DNA of 64,000 bases, from the NCBI GenBank assembly GCA_021734835.1, contig JAIPIH010000006.1:62001-126000 (forward strand), written 5' to 3'. A model generated the notes under the pieces. The model was not told where the DNA came from. It saw only the letters and a list, made by a program, of their open reading frames with translations, and did no database searches. This document shows, piece after piece, positions 36,225-45,991 of the stretch (positions within the stretch are counted from its first letter, which is position 1; every line of letters starts with the position of its first letter). This stretch comes from Candidatus Cloacimonadota bacterium. Lineage in GTDB: Bacteria; Cloacimonadota; Cloacimonadia; Cloacimonadales; TCS61. The position numbers were made by a program, and so were the translations under genes.

Positions 36225-37898
36225 CTAATTTACAAAAATCCAATGAACATTAAAGTTAATATGAGTACCGGGGTGAGAAAAATTATTGAACATTGTCTTT
36301 GTGTTCGTTAAGTTGATCAAATCAGCCCAAATTTCAAATCTCTCAGTGATCTGTAATTTAAAGTAAGCATCGAGATTATGGGAATCACTCGTAAACTGTG
36401 ACTCAGGATCTTCTAAGTAAAAAGTAAACGCTGAATGATAAATGTGCTTAAAGCCGATTTTTACAGCATTCTTATATGGTAAATTATATGTTAACTCCAG
36501 TTGATCAGATGTTTGCCATTCCGGGAAAGTCAAAATGTTGGGATCCTTTTTAACTAAAAAGTTAGATTGTTCCTTTCTCAACCATGTTTTAAAATTAATT
36601 TTAAAATTTTGAGATAGACCAAAATTCAGTTTATTTTGTAGTTCATAAAAAACACTATTGAGATCATTTATTATATGTTGTCCAAGTTTGAATTTTGTTG
36701 TCACAAAGGGTAGATCAATTTTAACTCCTCCCCCGAGGTTGCTTCTGTTATCCAATATCAGGATCGATGAGGGAGAGGTTTTCAAATCAATGGCAGAGGT
36801 GCGATATTCGGTGAAAATTGCCAAATTAGTGAAAATGTTTTTAGAAATTTCGGAATTTAAATAGTAATTATTCTTATTTTGATAGGTTAGTGTATTCCCA
36901 AATTTAAAAGCAAATATTTTTGATTCATGATCAAAAAAAAATATAGGGTATAAACTGTCTTGTTTTGTTGTTATTGTGGTAGATTGATCGGAGAGATCAT
37001 TATTAGTGATATCCGCATGAATTAACTCAGACGATAAAGTTAATTTGTGATTTGCGGTTTGCAATTTCTTTGAGACAAGTATTTGCAAAACATCACTTTG
37101 TTTCCGAAATTGCTCTTCTATTTTATAATTATCAGCCGAAAATCTCATCCCGAGATCAACTATTTTGTTCTCAACTTTAAGCAAATATTCCCTAACTTTG
37201 TAAGAAGCGGATGAATTAAGGAATAAATAGGAATTAATATTTTTCATCCCGGATAATCTCTGGTCGATCGTAGTGTGCTCAAAACTGATTCTGGCAAATC
37301 CGGTATCATACACTAAGTATAATCTTAAATTCTTAGAAATTTCATTTTCTAAACTCAGCCAAAGTCCATCTTCACCTAAATAGTCAATTTGCAGATCTAA
37401 GTCAGGAATTCCAAATGCATCACCTTTCATAAGTGAAACAGCGATATTATTCATATCGTTATCTCCAAGACCCATATACGTTTCCGTTAAAGCAACCGGC
37501 AAGGAGTAATTTAAGGGTTCATAAAATATATTTCCTGGTTTATACACTGCTTTATAAATATTTCTGAAGTTTTGGATTTTTTGTAAACTGCCTGTAGAAC
37601 TTTGGATCTCTGTAAATCCATTTTTCCTAATATTTACATCAGGATTAAAAAAAGAACTTAAATGAAAATTTTCTGAATAAACTAAATGGGGTAGTGAAAA
37701 ATCATTTTCTAAATTTTCTTTTGTTTTTAAGAAAAGCTCAAGTTTTTTTAAAAGCAATGTTTGTTCGGGTTGTTTTAATGTGTCGATCTTAGATCTTTCT
37801 ATTTGTTTCTCATCGTTCGTTTCATCTTGATCGCTAATTATCTGAGCAAAACTGAAGCTAGCGATGAATAGCATTAATAATATAATTATTTTTTTCAT
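36225..37898 (-). CDS. Putative outer-membrane beta-barrel protein
   Basis: A 557-residue exported protein (signal KKIIILLMLFIASFSFA). The mature part is rich in alternating hydrophobic/polar beta-strand-like segments (FRIYLVYDTGFARISFEHT-type, LNFGLSQNFKINFKTWL) and ends in an aromatic strand (HINFNVHWIFVN), as in outer-membrane barrels. The overall layout (N-terminal charged region, then about 400 residues of strands) suggests a porin or TonB-receptor-like barrel, but no plug domain is visible. ATG 37898 overlaps the SDR stop (ATGA); a start at 37904 would add two residues. Confidence 0.72.
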   Translation of the reverse strand: MKKIIILLMLFIASFSFAQIISDQDETNDEKQIERSKIDTLKQPEQTLLLKKLELFLKTKENLENDFSLPHLVYSENFHLSSFFNPDVNIRKNGFTEIQSSTGSLQKIQNFRNIYKAVYKPGNIFYEPLNYSLPVALTETYMGLGDNDMNNIAVSLMKGDAFGIPDLDLQIDYLGEDGLWLSLENEISKNLRLYLVYDTGFARISFEHTTIDQRLSGMKNINSYLFLNSSASYKVREYLLKVENKIVDLGMRFSADNYKIEEQFRKQSDVLQILVSKKLQTANHKLTLSSELIHADITNNDLSDQSTTITTKQDSLYPIFFFDHESKIFAFKFGNTLTYQNKNNYYLNSEISKNIFTNLAIFTEYRTSAIDLKTSPSSILILDNRSNLGGGVKIDLPFVTTKFKLGQHIINDLNSVFYELQNKLNFGLSQNFKINFKTWLRKEQSNFLVKKDPNILTFPEWQTSDQLELTYNLPYKNAVKIGFKHIYHSAFTFYLEDPESQFTSDSHNLDAYFKLQITERFEIWADLINLTNTKTMFNNFSHPGTHINFNVHWIFVN

Positions 37899-38872
37899 AA
37901 CCATCTCATGTTTTTATACCATTGATATGTAATTGATAAAAAATTTTCAAATTCATTACTCATTTCATAGTTTAATAACTCTTGAGATTTAGAAGAATCC
38001 ACAATCCAATAATTCTCTTTAAAGTCTTTAACTTTTTCTTTATTCAAAATGGGGAATCTACATTTTATTAATTTTGATGTGAATTCAAATATTATGGCAA
38101 TAGGTGAGAGAATTAATTCCGGAATTTTGATTATTACAACTTTCGAATTGATCACTCGACCTATTTTTTTTACTAATTCTTTATTAGTGATAATTCGAGG
38201 ATTTGCAAGATGAAAAATTTCATTAAAAGTTCTCTTGTTGTTAATTGTTTTTTTTATCAAATTTACCATTTCTTCTATATAGATGAGATTATAGTATTTA
38301 TGTTTAAATCCGTTCAAAATAACAAAGTGATTTTTAACTAATTTAAATAATTTCAGGAAATCTTTATCTCCGGGTCCAAAAACTGATACAGATCTTACAA
38401 TTGTCCAAGGTATTTCTGCTTTCTTCATAATAATATTTTCTGCTTCCAATTTGCTCTTACCGTAGCGGGTAACAGGATCAGGTTGCTCTGATTCTTTTTT
38501 TTTGTGATTTTTATCAATCGCCGGTCCTGTTACTGCTTGTGAGCTGATAAAAATGAAGTGTTTGATAGATAAATTGTTACAAATATCCACCAGTTTCTCG
38601 GTTAGATCAATGTTAACTCTCTGGAAATCAGACCAATGACGGGATCGGGTTAAAGCAGCTGCATGAATTAGAATATCTGTATCTTTTAAAATTTTTTTAA
38701 GCTGTTCTGAATTATTATAATCAACTATGTGGATACACTTTTTATCTTTGATCAGATCAGTATTACAATTTTTCCGTACAAGTCCTGATACTACATAATT
38801 ATCTAGTTTTAGTCTATTAACTAATGAGCTGCCCACAAACCCATTAGCTCCTGTTATTACAATTTTTTTCAT
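37895..38872 (-). CDS. NAD-dependent epimerase/dehydratase (extended SDR)
   Basis: A 325-residue short-chain dehydrogenase/reductase of the extended class. It starts with IVITGANGFVGSSLVNRL, has HAAALTRSRHW, the catalytic FISSQAVTG serine and the RYGKSKLEAE motif with catalytic Tyr and Lys, and VRSVSVFGPGD. These enzymes modify nucleotide-sugars or related hydroxyls; the C-terminal region has a hydrophobic stretch (IIKIPELILSPIAIIFEF), so it may associate with the membrane, like sterol-type SDRs. The ATG lacks a good ribosome-binding site. Substrate unknown. Confidence 0.86.
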   Translation of the reverse strand: MKKIVITGANGFVGSSLVNRLKLDNYVVSGLVRKNCNTDLIKDKKCIHIVDYNNSEQLKKILKDTDILIHAAALTRSRHWSDFQRVNIDLTEKLVDICNNLSIKHFIFISSQAVTGPAIDKNHKKKESEQPDPVTRYGKSKLEAENIIMKKAEIPWTIVRSVSVFGPGDKDFLKLFKLVKNHFVILNGFKHKYYNLIYIEEMVNLIKKTINNKRTFNEIFHLANPRIITNKELVKKIGRVINSKVVIIKIPELILSPIAIIFEFTSKLIKCRFPILNKEKVKDFKENYWIVDSSKSQELLNYEMSNEFENFLSITYQWYKNMRWL

Positions 38873-38966
38873 TGATGTTATTCAAGGAATCGGAATTATT
38901 TGGTCAATTCTTTTGTGTAAATCTTATTATTAGAAGCCCGGTAAACCTTTGAACTAAATCTTATAC

Positions 38967-38994
38967 TTGACGTTTATTTCTCATAAAAATATTG
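38967..38994 (+). promoter_or_regulatory. Candidate promoter for adk
   Basis: TTGACG at 38967 is followed after 17 nt by TATTGT and after 18 nt by ATTG (38991-38994), 25 bp before the adk ATG. Both the usual -10 spacing and the window's recurrent motif are approximately met. Confidence 0.4.
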
Positions 38995-39019
38995 TTCTTT
39001 AAAATTACAAGGAGAAGTT

Positions 39020-39643
39020 ATGAATATTTTATTAATTGGTATTCAGGGTTGTGGTAAAGGGACCCAGGCAAAATTACTTGAAGAGAAATATGGCTGGAAG
39101 CATATCACAACTGGTAATTTGCTGCGTGAAAACATCGAAAATAAAACAGAATTAGGTATGAAAGCTAAAAAATTTATGGAAGCTGGTGAATTGGTTCCGG
39201 ATAAATATGTTTTTCAAATTGTTGAAGATGCACTTTTGAGTGCCAATAAAGGGATAATTCTGGACGGATTCCCTAGAAATATGGAGCAATTGAAATTCCT
39301 AGAAAAAAATTTTATGATAGACAATGTAATTTTGTTAGATCTTTCTGATGAAAAAGCTATTGAACGCGTGTCGTCCAGAAGAAACTGCGAAGTTTGTAAA
39401 AAAGATTATAATCTGCTGTACAATAAACCCGAGATCGATAGCGTATGCGATGACTGTGGTGGAAAAATTGTACAACGAGCTGATGACCATGAAGAGGCGA
39501 TAAAGAAGCGAATTGAAAAATTCTATCAAGATACTTCAGAAGTTATTAAATATTTTTCAGACCAAGGTAAACTGATTCGAGTTAATGCTGATCTTGAGAT
39601 AGAAACAATTCAGGAAAATATTATCAAGAAATTGGAATTATAA
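39020..39643 (+). CDS. adk: Adenylate kinase
   Basis: A 207-residue enzyme catalysing ATP + AMP to 2 ADP. The P-loop is GIQGCGKGTQ, followed by HITTGNLLRE, ILDGFPRN and the LID with RRNCEVCKKDY and SVCDDCGG, four cysteines that would bind zinc, as in the long, zinc-containing type. AAGGAGAAG precedes the ATG. The gene is upstream of the potassium-uptake genes. Confidence 0.95.
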   Translation: MNILLIGIQGCGKGTQAKLLEEKYGWKHITTGNLLRENIENKTELGMKAKKFMEAGELVPDKYVFQIVEDALLSANKGIILDGFPRNMEQLKFLEKNFMIDNVILLDLSDEKAIERVSSRRNCEVCKKDYNLLYNKPEIDSVCDDCGGKIVQRADDHEEAIKKRIEKFYQDTSEVIKYFSDQGKLIRVNADLEIETIQENIIKKLEL

Positions 39644-39661
39644 AACTTAATTTCTAATATT

Positions 39662-41344
39662 ATGATTGAGAAGAGACATGATAATTTTCAAAATGCTGTA
39701 AATTTTGTACTTACGATATTTGCACTTTTGAATATTGAACTTCTATTTTTAAATTTAATTAAAATAGATAATTCAATAATTGAGTTATATACTAAGATAA
39801 CTATCTTATTTTTAACTTTTTACATTTTATATAGATTAATTAAAAGCAGTTTTAAAGTAAGAAGATTACACTTTCTGTTACCAGATATTTTCTTTATTTT
39901 AATAGGTTTGATTATAAAAGATTCTGAACGAGTGTTTCTATTATACCTAATCGGCCGGCAAGCAGTATCACTAATAAATCAAAGATCTGTTTCGAATCAC
40001 AAAAGTACATTTATAGACAAATTATCTGATAATACGGCTGTTCTTGTCATGTTAACGTTCTTCTTCACTATTTTCTTAGGCACACTTCTTTTAATGCTGC
40101 CTGCGGCAACTTCTCATGGATCAGAGACCTCTCTTTTAGGGGCAATATTTACATCAACTTCAGCTACATGTGTCACTGGTCTTATCGTATATGATACCGG
40201 TACTCACTTTACAATATTCGGACAGGTGATTATTCTTATGTTAATTCAGATCGGCGGATTGGGAATAATGACAATATCAAGCGCTTTTGCTATTATCCTC
40301 GGTCAAAAGATGAGTTTAAAAAGTGAGTCAATTATGCAGAATGTGGTTGGCGAATCTAATAGCCTAGATATGAGAAGCCTAATTAAAAATGTAGTAGCTG
40401 TGACGATCTTATTGGAATTGCTGGGTGCAGTAATCATGTACTTTACTTTCATTTCAAGATCTTTCACAGTCAATCAGGCAATGTACTATTCGATATTTCA
40501 TTCGATATCGGCTTTTTGTAACGCGGGCTTTTGCTTGTATCCTGATAGTTTTATACAATACATAGGTAATTTTAACATCAACTTTGTAATAACTTCTCTA
40601 ATTATTTTGGGTGGTATTGGATTTCCTGTTTTAAGAGATATTCAACTAGCCGTTAAAAAGAAAACGCGGTATAAAAGATTATCTCTTAATTCTAAAGTTG
40701 TAATAACTTCAACAATAATTTTACTGATGTTGGGAACAATTCTTTTCTTTATTGCTGAGTATAACAATGAGATGCAAGGTTTAAGCTTCTATGATAGAAT
40801 AATGGCATCATTTTTTCAATCTGTAACAACCAGAACAGCTGGATTTAATACGATTAATAATGCAAACCTAAGTAAAGGCTCTTCTTTTGTTTCCGGAATA
40901 CTAATGTTTATCGGAGCTTCGCCCGGATCTACCGGAGGGGGTATTAAAACAACCGCACTTGTAGTAGTTTTAGTAGCTGTGATAGCTATGTTGCGGGGTC
41001 ATGATGATGTGAATATTTTTAAAAGAAAAGTATCTGAGAATATAATAAAAAAAGTAATGGCTCTCGTAAATGCATCAATTGCATTTTTAGTATTGATGAT
41101 ATTTCTGCTGTTACTCTTCGAGCCATATTCATTTGAGAAAATTATCTTTGAGGCAATATCTGCATTTGGAACTGTTGGACTTTCGATGGGCATAACGGAT
41201 AAGTTATCTAGTGCAGGACAAATAATAATTATTCTACTAATGTATTTAGGAAGAGTAGGACCATTAACCTTAATGTTTGCGATTTCTGAAACAAAAGATA
41301 GATCTTTCTTTACATATACTGAAGAAAAGATTAGTATTGGTTAA
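39662..41344 (+). CDS. ktrB: Potassium uptake channel subunit, KtrB/TrkH family
   Basis: A 560-residue inner-membrane protein of the SKT superfamily. The pore-loop selectivity filters are visible, including FTSTSATCVTGLIVYDTG, SISAFCNAGFCL, SVTTRTAGFNT and SAFGTVGLSMG, each with a conserved Gly in the filter. IGASPGSTGGGIKT is typical. About 110 N-terminal residues with four extra hydrophobic helices precede the canonical core. ktrA follows 50 bp downstream, giving a two-gene K+ uptake system. The ATG at 39662 lacks a clear ribosome-binding site. Confidence 0.92.
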   Translation: MIEKRHDNFQNAVNFVLTIFALLNIELLFLNLIKIDNSIIELYTKITILFLTFYILYRLIKSSFKVRRLHFLLPDIFFILIGLIIKDSERVFLLYLIGRQAVSLINQRSVSNHKSTFIDKLSDNTAVLVMLTFFFTIFLGTLLLMLPAATSHGSETSLLGAIFTSTSATCVTGLIVYDTGTHFTIFGQVIILMLIQIGGLGIMTISSAFAIILGQKMSLKSESIMQNVVGESNSLDMRSLIKNVVAVTILLELLGAVIMYFTFISRSFTVNQAMYYSIFHSISAFCNAGFCLYPDSFIQYIGNFNINFVITSLIILGGIGFPVLRDIQLAVKKKTRYKRLSLNSKVVITSTIILLMLGTILFFIAEYNNEMQGLSFYDRIMASFFQSVTTRTAGFNTINNANLSKGSSFVSGILMFIGASPGSTGGGIKTTALVVVLVAVIAMLRGHDDVNIFKRKVSENIIKKVMALVNASIAFLVLMIFLLLLFEPYSFEKIIFEAISAFGTVGLSMGITDKLSSAGQIIIILLMYLGRVGPLTLMFAISETKDRSFFTYTEEKISIG

Positions 41345-41394
41345 ATTGTTTAGTGTTTTAAAAATTGTTATTTTAACCGAAAAGGAGAATAAAT

Positions 41395-42096
41395 ATGGCA
41401 AAATTTGCAGTTATAGGACTCGGTAAATTCGGGATGACTGTTGCTACAACTCTTTTTGAAAGAGGAGCAGAAGTTATTGCAATAGATACAGACAAATCTC
41501 TGGTGGATGAGATAAACAATCAGGTTAGTGTTGCGATAAATCTAAATAGTACAGATGAGAAAGCTTTAAAGATGAACAGAATCCAAGACGTTGATGCTGT
41601 AATTTTGGCGATTGGAAATAATATTGAAGTTAGTGTTCTAACAACTGTAATATTAAAAAAACTTGGAGTTAGCAATATTCATGCTAAAGTCGATAGTAAA
41701 GTCCATGCCAGAATTCTCGAACTGTTGGGAATTCACAACATAATTTTCCCGGAAGAGCAAATAGGAAGGCAATTAGCAAATACGCTAATTGCAAGTAATA
41801 TTATCGATTATATGGAAATTTCCAGTGGGCACAGCATTGTGGAAATAATTGTTCCTGATGAATGGGTAGGGAAAACGCTTCAACAACTAGCACTTCCAAC
41901 CAAGAAAGGTGTAAATATCATTGCGATAAAATATACAACACAAAGTGTAACCGAAGATGGAGAAAATATAATTAAGAACGAGATAAATGATCTGCCTGGA
42001 GCAAATGACATTATTAACGAAGAGGATGTCATGGTCTTGATAGGTCCAAAAGCCAGAATTGATAAATTAATTGAAGAAACAAATAAAAAAGGATAG
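41395..42096 (+). CDS. ktrA: Potassium uptake regulatory subunit, KtrA/TrkA (RCK)
   Basis: A 233-residue cytosolic RCK protein. RCK_N has a nucleotide-binding fold (VIGLGKFGMTVATTL, VIAIDTDKSLV, DAVILAIGNN) that binds ATP/ADP or NAD(H) in relatives, and RCK_C covers about residues 135-230 (VEIIVPDEWVGKTLQQLALP). It gates the KtrB channel as an octameric ring. AAGGAGAAT precedes the ATG. A membrane PAS protein follows 4 bp later. Confidence 0.94.
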   Translation: MAKFAVIGLGKFGMTVATTLFERGAEVIAIDTDKSLVDEINNQVSVAINLNSTDEKALKMNRIQDVDAVILAIGNNIEVSVLTTVILKKLGVSNIHAKVDSKVHARILELLGIHNIIFPEEQIGRQLANTLIASNIIDYMEISSGHSIVEIIVPDEWVGKTLQQLALPTKKGVNIIAIKYTTQSVTEDGENIIKNEINDLPGANDIINEEDVMVLIGPKARIDKLIEETNKKG

Positions 42097-42100
42097 AATT

Positions 42101-42874
42101 ATGAAATTATTATTTACAAAGAAAATCAGATTACTATTATCAATAATTTTTGTAATTACCTTACTGCAATCAGGTATAATTTTGCACCTGCTTAATAATC
42201 CCAACAGCTATTTTCAAATGAAACTTGATATTATTAACACTATTTATGTAGGAATATTTGTGCAGTTAATAATAGTACTTTTTATCATTTTTTATATACC
42301 AATATACCTTCATAAAGCTTTTTCTGAAATCAATAATATTATTAAGGATGTTTCCAATGGAGTTTATAATATAGACGTCGACTTAAGTAGTTACAAAACG
42401 TCATTTGATAAAGAATTCTTTGCAGTAATTAATTTACTAGTAGATATGTCTAAAGCGATTTTAACCTTCGATAATCTTAAAAAAGATAAAATTGTAGAAC
42501 AGCACAATCGTATTGTTTCCATCTTAAACCTAACAGAAGATGGATTTTTGATCTTTGATATCAAAGGTAATTTCGTATACATCAACGATAATGTAACAAA
42601 TACATTTGCAACATTTGAGGATAAATCAAACATACTTGAAGATAAATTTCCTCCAGAAATTGAGAATAATGTAAAAAAATATGCTCAAAATTTACTTAGT
42701 TCTAAGACAAAACAAGAGCCTCAACAGTTCTTTGTACCATCAATGAAGCGGCACATAGTTCTAAATAGTGCCTTGATTCGTGATCCGGCTGGGAAACCTA
42801 CAGGAGCAATAATTTCTATGAATAATCTTACAAAGATCAAACGCAACAAGGAAGATGAAGAAGATCAATCTTAG
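42101..42874 (+). CDS. Membrane PAS-domain protein lacking an output domain
   Basis: A 257-residue protein with two transmembrane helices (about 8-28 and 46-68), a HAMP-like stretch (AFSEINNIIKDVSNGVYNIDVDL), a coiled linker and a PAS-like domain (IVSILNLTEDGFLIFDIKGNFVYINDNV, then IVLNSALIRDPAGKPTGAIISMNNLT). This is the front half of a VicK/PhoR-type sensor kinase, but no HisKA, HATPase, GGDEF or EAL domain follows; it ends in an acidic tail. ATG 42101 has AAAGGA upstream; TTG 42071 overlaps ktrA and is rejected. Its position suggests that it senses a state linked to K+ uptake; that is inference. It could be a degraded kinase. Confidence 0.8.
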   Translation: MKLLFTKKIRLLLSIIFVITLLQSGIILHLLNNPNSYFQMKLDIINTIYVGIFVQLIIVLFIIFYIPIYLHKAFSEINNIIKDVSNGVYNIDVDLSSYKTSFDKEFFAVINLLVDMSKAILTFDNLKKDKIVEQHNRIVSILNLTEDGFLIFDIKGNFVYINDNVTNTFATFEDKSNILEDKFPPEIENNVKKYAQNLLSSKTKQEPQQFFVPSMKRHIVLNSALIRDPAGKPTGAIISMNNLTKIKRNKEDEEDQS

Positions 42875-42877
42875 TTT

Positions 42878-43849
42878 ATGAAATTGGTTTATAAAAACAA
42901 GGATCAAGAACGAATAGATAAGTATATCTCCAGACAAGATATCAAAGAGTTATATTCAAGATCTTACATTGATAAATTGATAAAAAATAGATCAATAAAA
43001 GTAAATGAGGAAGCAATAAAAAAAAACTATCTCCTCTCTTATGATGACATTATTACTATTGATTTACCAGCTCCACTAAAAAAAGATATCGAACCACAAA
43101 ATATACCTTTAGAAATAATATGGGAAGATGATGATGTAGTGCTTGTGAACAAACCAGCCGGATTGGTGATCCATCCCGGAGCAGGTGTACAGAAAGGAAC
43201 ACTCGCAAATGCTTTGATGTTCCATTATCAAAACAACCTTTCTGCAAAACATGACGCTCTGAGACCGGGCATTGTCCACAGACTGGATAAAGATACTAGT
43301 GGATTAGTAATTGTTGCTAAAAATGATAAAGTTCACTCACTTCTAACCAGCATGTTTCAAAACAGAGAAATAAAAAAAACCTATCTGGCCTTAACAATTG
43401 GTATTCCAGTTAAGCCAGAGAATACAATAAAAACCAGAATTGGGAGAAGTAAAAGAGATCGAGTAAAAATGGCAGTTACTGATGTTGGTAAGGAAGCTGT
43501 TACACATTATAAAATAATTAAACAATTCGATTTTTTCTCTCTGGTTGAAATAGAACTTCAAACAGGCAGAACTCATCAAATAAGAGTTCATTTTTCTCAT
43601 ATTAATTGCCCGATATTGGGCGATAGAACCTATTCAACTTTGAAAAGAACGCTCAACATTGTACCATTTCATTATCAAAAAAAAGTTAAATATCTTCTTG
43701 CAAATCATCTTAAAAGGCAAGCTCTACATGCCTATAAATTGGAATTTAAACACCCTGTCACAAATGAACTGATCAGTCAGAAAGCGCCTATCCCTGAAGA
43801 TTTTAATTATACCTTAGACTGGTTAAATAAGTATTTCATTACTGAATAA
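42878..43849 (+). CDS. rluD: 23S rRNA pseudouridine synthase, RluD family
   Basis: A 323-residue enzyme that isomerises uridines in rRNA. An N-terminal S4 RNA-binding domain (RIDKYISRQDIKELYSRSYIDKLIKNRSIKVN) precedes the catalytic domain with VVLVNKPAGLVIHPGAG, GIVHRLDKDTSGLVIVAK (catalytic Asp) and LQTGRTHQIRVHF. It starts 4 bp after the PAS gene. RluC and RluD cannot be separated with full certainty. Confidence 0.92.
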   Translation: MKLVYKNKDQERIDKYISRQDIKELYSRSYIDKLIKNRSIKVNEEAIKKNYLLSYDDIITIDLPAPLKKDIEPQNIPLEIIWEDDDVVLVNKPAGLVIHPGAGVQKGTLANALMFHYQNNLSAKHDALRPGIVHRLDKDTSGLVIVAKNDKVHSLLTSMFQNREIKKTYLALTIGIPVKPENTIKTRIGRSKRDRVKMAVTDVGKEAVTHYKIIKQFDFFSLVEIELQTGRTHQIRVHFSHINCPILGDRTYSTLKRTLNIVPFHYQKKVKYLLANHLKRQALHAYKLEFKHPVTNELISQKAPIPEDFNYTLDWLNKYFITE

Positions 43850-44019
43850 TATGTTGTATCTGCCTTTAACTGATTCCGTGTAAAATCTTTACTTTATAAA
43901 TAATATTGTTTCTCTTTACAAATAGTATCTCAGTATAAAATTATTCCAACAAGGTCATAATTATTGACAAAAAGACTTACTCAATTTGATTAAACACCAT
44001 TATTGGTCAAGGAGGTTTG

Positions 44020-44223
44020 ATGATTTGCAAAAACAAGAATACCAACCAGGAAAACTGCAACTGCACATATCCTTGTTCAAGAAAAGGAATGTGCTGTGAA
44101 TGCATCCGCTATCATCGTTCCATGGAAGAACTTCCTGCTTGTTATTTTCCTGATGATTATGAAAAAGCTTACGACCGTTCAATAGCTAATTATATTGAAT
44201 TAAAGCAGCAGGGTAAAATTTGA
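44020..44223 (+). CDS. Small cysteine-rich protein, DUF6485-like
   Basis: A 67-residue cytosolic protein with many cysteines ([17 protein letters not shown] and CYFP), suited to metal or iron-sulfur binding. The sequence pattern CSRKG..CCECI.YHR...ELPACYFP matches the uncharacterised DUF6485 family from memory. GGAGG at 44011-44015 supports ATG 44020 rather than the TTG at 44017. Its stop overlaps the next gene by one base (TGATG). Confidence 0.78.
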   Translation: MICKNKNTNQENCNCTYPCSRKGMCCECIRYHRSMEELPACYFPDDYEKAYDRSIANYIELKQQGKI

Positions 44224-44801
44224 TGACATTGATAAAGCCTTTAATCTTCATACTAGTTAACATGTTGGCTGGGTTTCTTTATTTATTTGCAATTAAAGTT
44301 TTTTTGTTCATACCTTCCAGGGAAAAAAAGATCTTTGGTAAACATCTTCCCTTAACTCCTGCTTTTGTTTATCGGAAAAAGATATGGCTGCTGCAAAAGA
44401 TCACAAGCTTGGTAAATGATTATATTCGTGAAACTAAAGATGAAAGCAAGGAATCACGTATCTCACAGTGGGAACAAAAGATGTTTCAAAAATCATGGGA
44501 TAAAATTAACTTCATGGATAACATGACCCTACTACCCAAATCTTTTATTAACAGTATTAAAAATTTCCTCGCAACTATTATTTATGAATTAACAAAGCAC
44601 TTTTTAAGAACTTTCGTTCCATATATACTGGAAAAATATGAGGTTAACCGATATCTTGAAATACTGGATATGAAGCTTGATATTGATATAGTAAAATTGT
44701 ATTTTAATAAATACATATATAAGTATGTTCTAATTTTTGTATTGAGTATTCATTTTCTGATCGGGCTCGGTAATATGCTAATCTACTTGTGTATTAGATA
44801 G
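44223..44801 (+). CDS. DUF445-like membrane protein
   Basis: A 192-residue protein with N- and C-terminal hydrophobic helices. Its early segment (AIKVFLFIPSREKKIFGKHLPLTPAFVYRKK) follows the pattern of the DUF445 family (short loop, F-G-x-x-L-P-x-T-P, then a basic stretch). The middle is amphipathic. The function of that family is unknown. It starts within the preceding stop and ends 8 bp before the HtrA gene, so it may form an envelope-stress operon. Confidence 0.6.
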   Translation: MTLIKPLIFILVNMLAGFLYLFAIKVFLFIPSREKKIFGKHLPLTPAFVYRKKIWLLQKITSLVNDYIRETKDESKESRISQWEQKMFQKSWDKINFMDNMTLLPKSFINSIKNFLATIIYELTKHFLRTFVPYILEKYEVNRYLEILDMKLDIDIVKLYFNKYIYKYVLIFVLSIHFLIGLGNMLIYLCIR

Positions 44802-44809
44802 GTGAAAAA

Positions 44810-45973
44810 ATGAAGAGATATATTGTAATAATTATATTAATACTGATGATCATTGCTTTGGTCATCTATCCCAAGTTAAATCAAAAAAGACAGATCCCGC
44901 AAAGCCTTAAACAGAGAGATCAATTTGAAGATAATATATCCAACCGTAACAAAGATGAACTTCTTGAAGGCAGGCGTGAGGAAGTTTATTCTTCCAGAAA
45001 AAATGCTATCACAAATGCAACAGAAATTGTAGAACCTGCAGTTGTTAGTGTTAATGTGATCAAAACACAGATAGTCAGGCGCAGACACAGTTTCTTTTTT
45101 GGATTTTATGATGATGTACCATATAGTATTCAAGGAATTGGTTCTGGGGTGATCTTTTCAAATGATGGCTTTATTATAACTAATGCTCACGTAGTTGAAG
45201 GAGCAACCGAGATCAAAGTTATTCTTGCAGATACCAGACAATTTGATGCAGAGGTAATTGGTGTAGATAGAAGTCATGACATTGCAGTGATCAAAATAGA
45301 AGGTGAAGATCTCCCATACGCAGCATTCGGAAACTCTGATGATCTGATAATCGGGGAGTGGGCAATTGCAGTTGGAAATCCTTACGGTTATTTGATCAAA
45401 GACAGCAAACCAAGTGTTTCTGTCGGTGTAATATCAGCGCTAAATCGTGATTTTGCAGAGAATAAGGATGGGAAGATCTATAGACACATGGTGCAAACAG
45501 ATGCTGCTATAAATCAGGGGAACAGTGGAGGCCCGCTTGTAAATATTTTTGGTGAGATCATCGCGATCAACACATTTATTTTTTCTGAATCAGGAGGAAA
45601 TATAGGTATTGGTTTTGCGATACCTGTAAATACTGTAAAAAAATCTGCTAGAGAATTAATTGAATTTGGTAAAATACGCCAAATCTGGTTTGGGTTCAAA
45701 GTCCAGGAGATCAATCCTCTGATCGCTTCATATTTAAAACTTAAAAATCTTGACGGAGTTTTGGTAAATTATATTGAAAAAAATAGTCCTGCCTATCAAG
45801 CGGGACTACAAGAAGGGGACATAATAAAAGAAATTAATAAGAATATGATAAAAGATACTCGTGATGCTGAATTGGCAGTATCAGACATATCAGTTGATGA
45901 CAGAATTGAGATAAAATTGATCAGAGATAAGGACGAAATAATAATAAACTTAAAAGCAATAGAATATAAATAA
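44810..45973 (+). CDS. Membrane-anchored HtrA-like serine protease
   Basis: A 387-residue DegP/DegS-family protease. An N-terminal anchor (about 5-20) holds it to the inner membrane. The trypsin-like domain carries the triad His127 (ITNAHVVEG), Asp157 (SHDIAV) and Ser239 (QGNSGGPLV). One C-terminal PDZ domain follows (GVLVNYIEKNSPAYQAGLQEGDIIKEI). The single-PDZ layout is closest to DegS/DegQ-type proteins. It degrades or senses misfolded envelope proteins. AGGTG precedes the ATG. Confidence 0.92.
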   Translation: MKRYIVIIILILMIIALVIYPKLNQKRQIPQSLKQRDQFEDNISNRNKDELLEGRREEVYSSRKNAITNATEIVEPAVVSVNVIKTQIVRRRHSFFFGFYDDVPYSIQGIGSGVIFSNDGFIITNAHVVEGATEIKVILADTRQFDAEVIGVDRSHDIAVIKIEGEDLPYAAFGNSDDLIIGEWAIAVGNPYGYLIKDSKPSVSVGVISALNRDFAENKDGKIYRHMVQTDAAINQGNSGGPLVNIFGEIIAINTFIFSESGGNIGIGFAIPVNTVKKSARELIEFGKIRQIWFGFKVQEINPLIASYLKLKNLDGVLVNYIEKNSPAYQAGLQEGDIIKEINKNMIKDTRDAELAVSDISVDDRIEIKLIRDKDEIIINLKAIEYK

Positions 45974-45991
45974 GTTGGTTTAGGAGAAATA

